Part shown: one piece after another, positions 63,539 through 64,000 of the stretch
How positions within the stretch are numbered: the first letter of the stretch is position 1
Layout: each line of letters opens with the position of its first letter
Source of the DNA: Marchantia polymorpha subsp. ruderalis
Lineage: Eukaryota > Streptophyta > Marchantiopsida > Marchantiales > Marchantiaceae
Assembly (NCBI GenBank): GCA_037833965.1
Contig: AP031357.1
Span: 19,612,001 to 19,676,000, forward strand
DNA: 64,000 nucleotides
Direction of reading: 5' to 3'
Program-made: the position numbers and the translations under genes
Notes under the pieces: generated by a model
Told to the model about the DNA's origin: nothing
Database searches by the model: none
Seen by the model: the letters and a program-made list of their open reading frames with translations, nothing else

Positions 63539-64000
63539 TGGTATCATAGTTTTTTTTTATCCTCTAGCGGCTGATGATTTGTGATAGTAATCACAAATTT
63601 TCTTCGTACTTCACGAGCAGTTGCTCTGCAATATTTCACTAGATAGTGCGTACTTCCAACCACCATGGAACAAGCTCAATACAATTCTACTTTCACATTA
63701 CATCCCGAGAAGAAACTCATTAGGCGATTCAACTACATGAATTGGTCAATCCGTTTGAAGATGATGCTAAGAGACAAAGGAGTATACGAAGACACTATTT
63801 TAGATCCGAGTACCCTTGGTAGTGCTGACGATGTTGCTATTCAACGCTGACAAATTAAGATCATTGCAATGATCCAAGCTAATGTATCACTTGATATACT
63901 TCCGTCTATTGCTGAATATAAGGACAATCTCTCTGAGTTGTGGATTTATCTGCGCACTCTCTATCAATCTAATAATGCTCAGCAACGTCTTATGCTAAAT
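63539..64000 (+). mobile_element. Ty1/copia retrotransposon fossil, 5' internal part (gag)
   Basis: tggtatcata at 63539 resembles the initiator-tRNA primer-binding site usual for plant copia elements. A gag-like region of the UBN2 type follows: NYMNWSIRLKMMLRDKGVYE and LSELWIYLRTLYQSNNAQQR. The element continues beyond the window. The visible gag part appears broken (about one break). Peptide motifs remain easy to read, suggesting moderate rather than great age; LTR comparison outside the window would date it. Confidence 0.75.

Noticed and set aside
1-64000. CRISPR arrays, operons, rRNA genes or bacterial features
   Set aside because: None seen. The repeats are simple-sequence or transposon-type, and the genes have spliceosomal introns.

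Overview
The window looks like nuclear DNA of a land plant, probably a non-seed plant such as a bryophyte (inference). It has GT-AG introns, a plastid cyclophilin with a transit peptide, a plant-type calreticulin, a plant complex I B13 subunit and a GMI1/SMCHD1-like chromatin ATPase. Gene-bearing blocks of moderate to high GC alternate with strongly AT-rich spacers. Nothing suggests a bacterial, organellar or viral replicon. All exon models were read by eye from splice signals, frame continuity and family motifs.

Layout. 1-6 kb has no recognised gene but holds two small inverted-repeat elements (3.4-4.4 kb). 6.1-7.2 kb carries an intronless multi-pass membrane protein (+). 7.2-12.5 kb is intergenic with an unresolved GC-rich block at 7.9-9.6 kb. 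A second small membrane protein lies at 12.6-13.1 kb (+), and possible decayed coding remnants at 13.9-14.4 kb. NDUFA5 (complex I B13) is a two-exon gene at 15.8-16.5 kb (-). 16.9-19 kb is extremely AT-rich and is followed by a short GC island.

The largest gene fills 19.7-34.7 kb (-). It is a GMI1/SMCHD1-like protein for which 39 exons can be placed in one continuous frame (about 2,226 residues), with an N-terminal GHKL ATPase and a C-terminal SMC-type hinge. 35.5-42 kb is AT-rich and holds a copia fossil and a clean 206-bp MITE with an 8-bp target duplication. A hypothetical coding region lies at 42-42.6 kb (-). An intronless plastid cyclophilin follows at 43.5-44.2 kb (-).

Calreticulin occupies 47.9-53.8 kb (-) with 14 resolved exons (456 residues). 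It ends in an Arg-rich segment, an Asp run and HDEL. The right end (54-64 kb) is gene-poor. It holds a 314-bp inverted-repeat element (58.9-59.2 kb), a Mutator-like element with about 150-bp terminal inverted repeats that seems to carry a captured gene fragment (62.15-63.08 kb), and the 5' part of a Ty1/copia fossil that runs off the window.

The recognised genes have no common pathway: they cover respiration, plastid folding, ER folding and chromatin/DNA repair, as is usual for eukaryotic neighbours.
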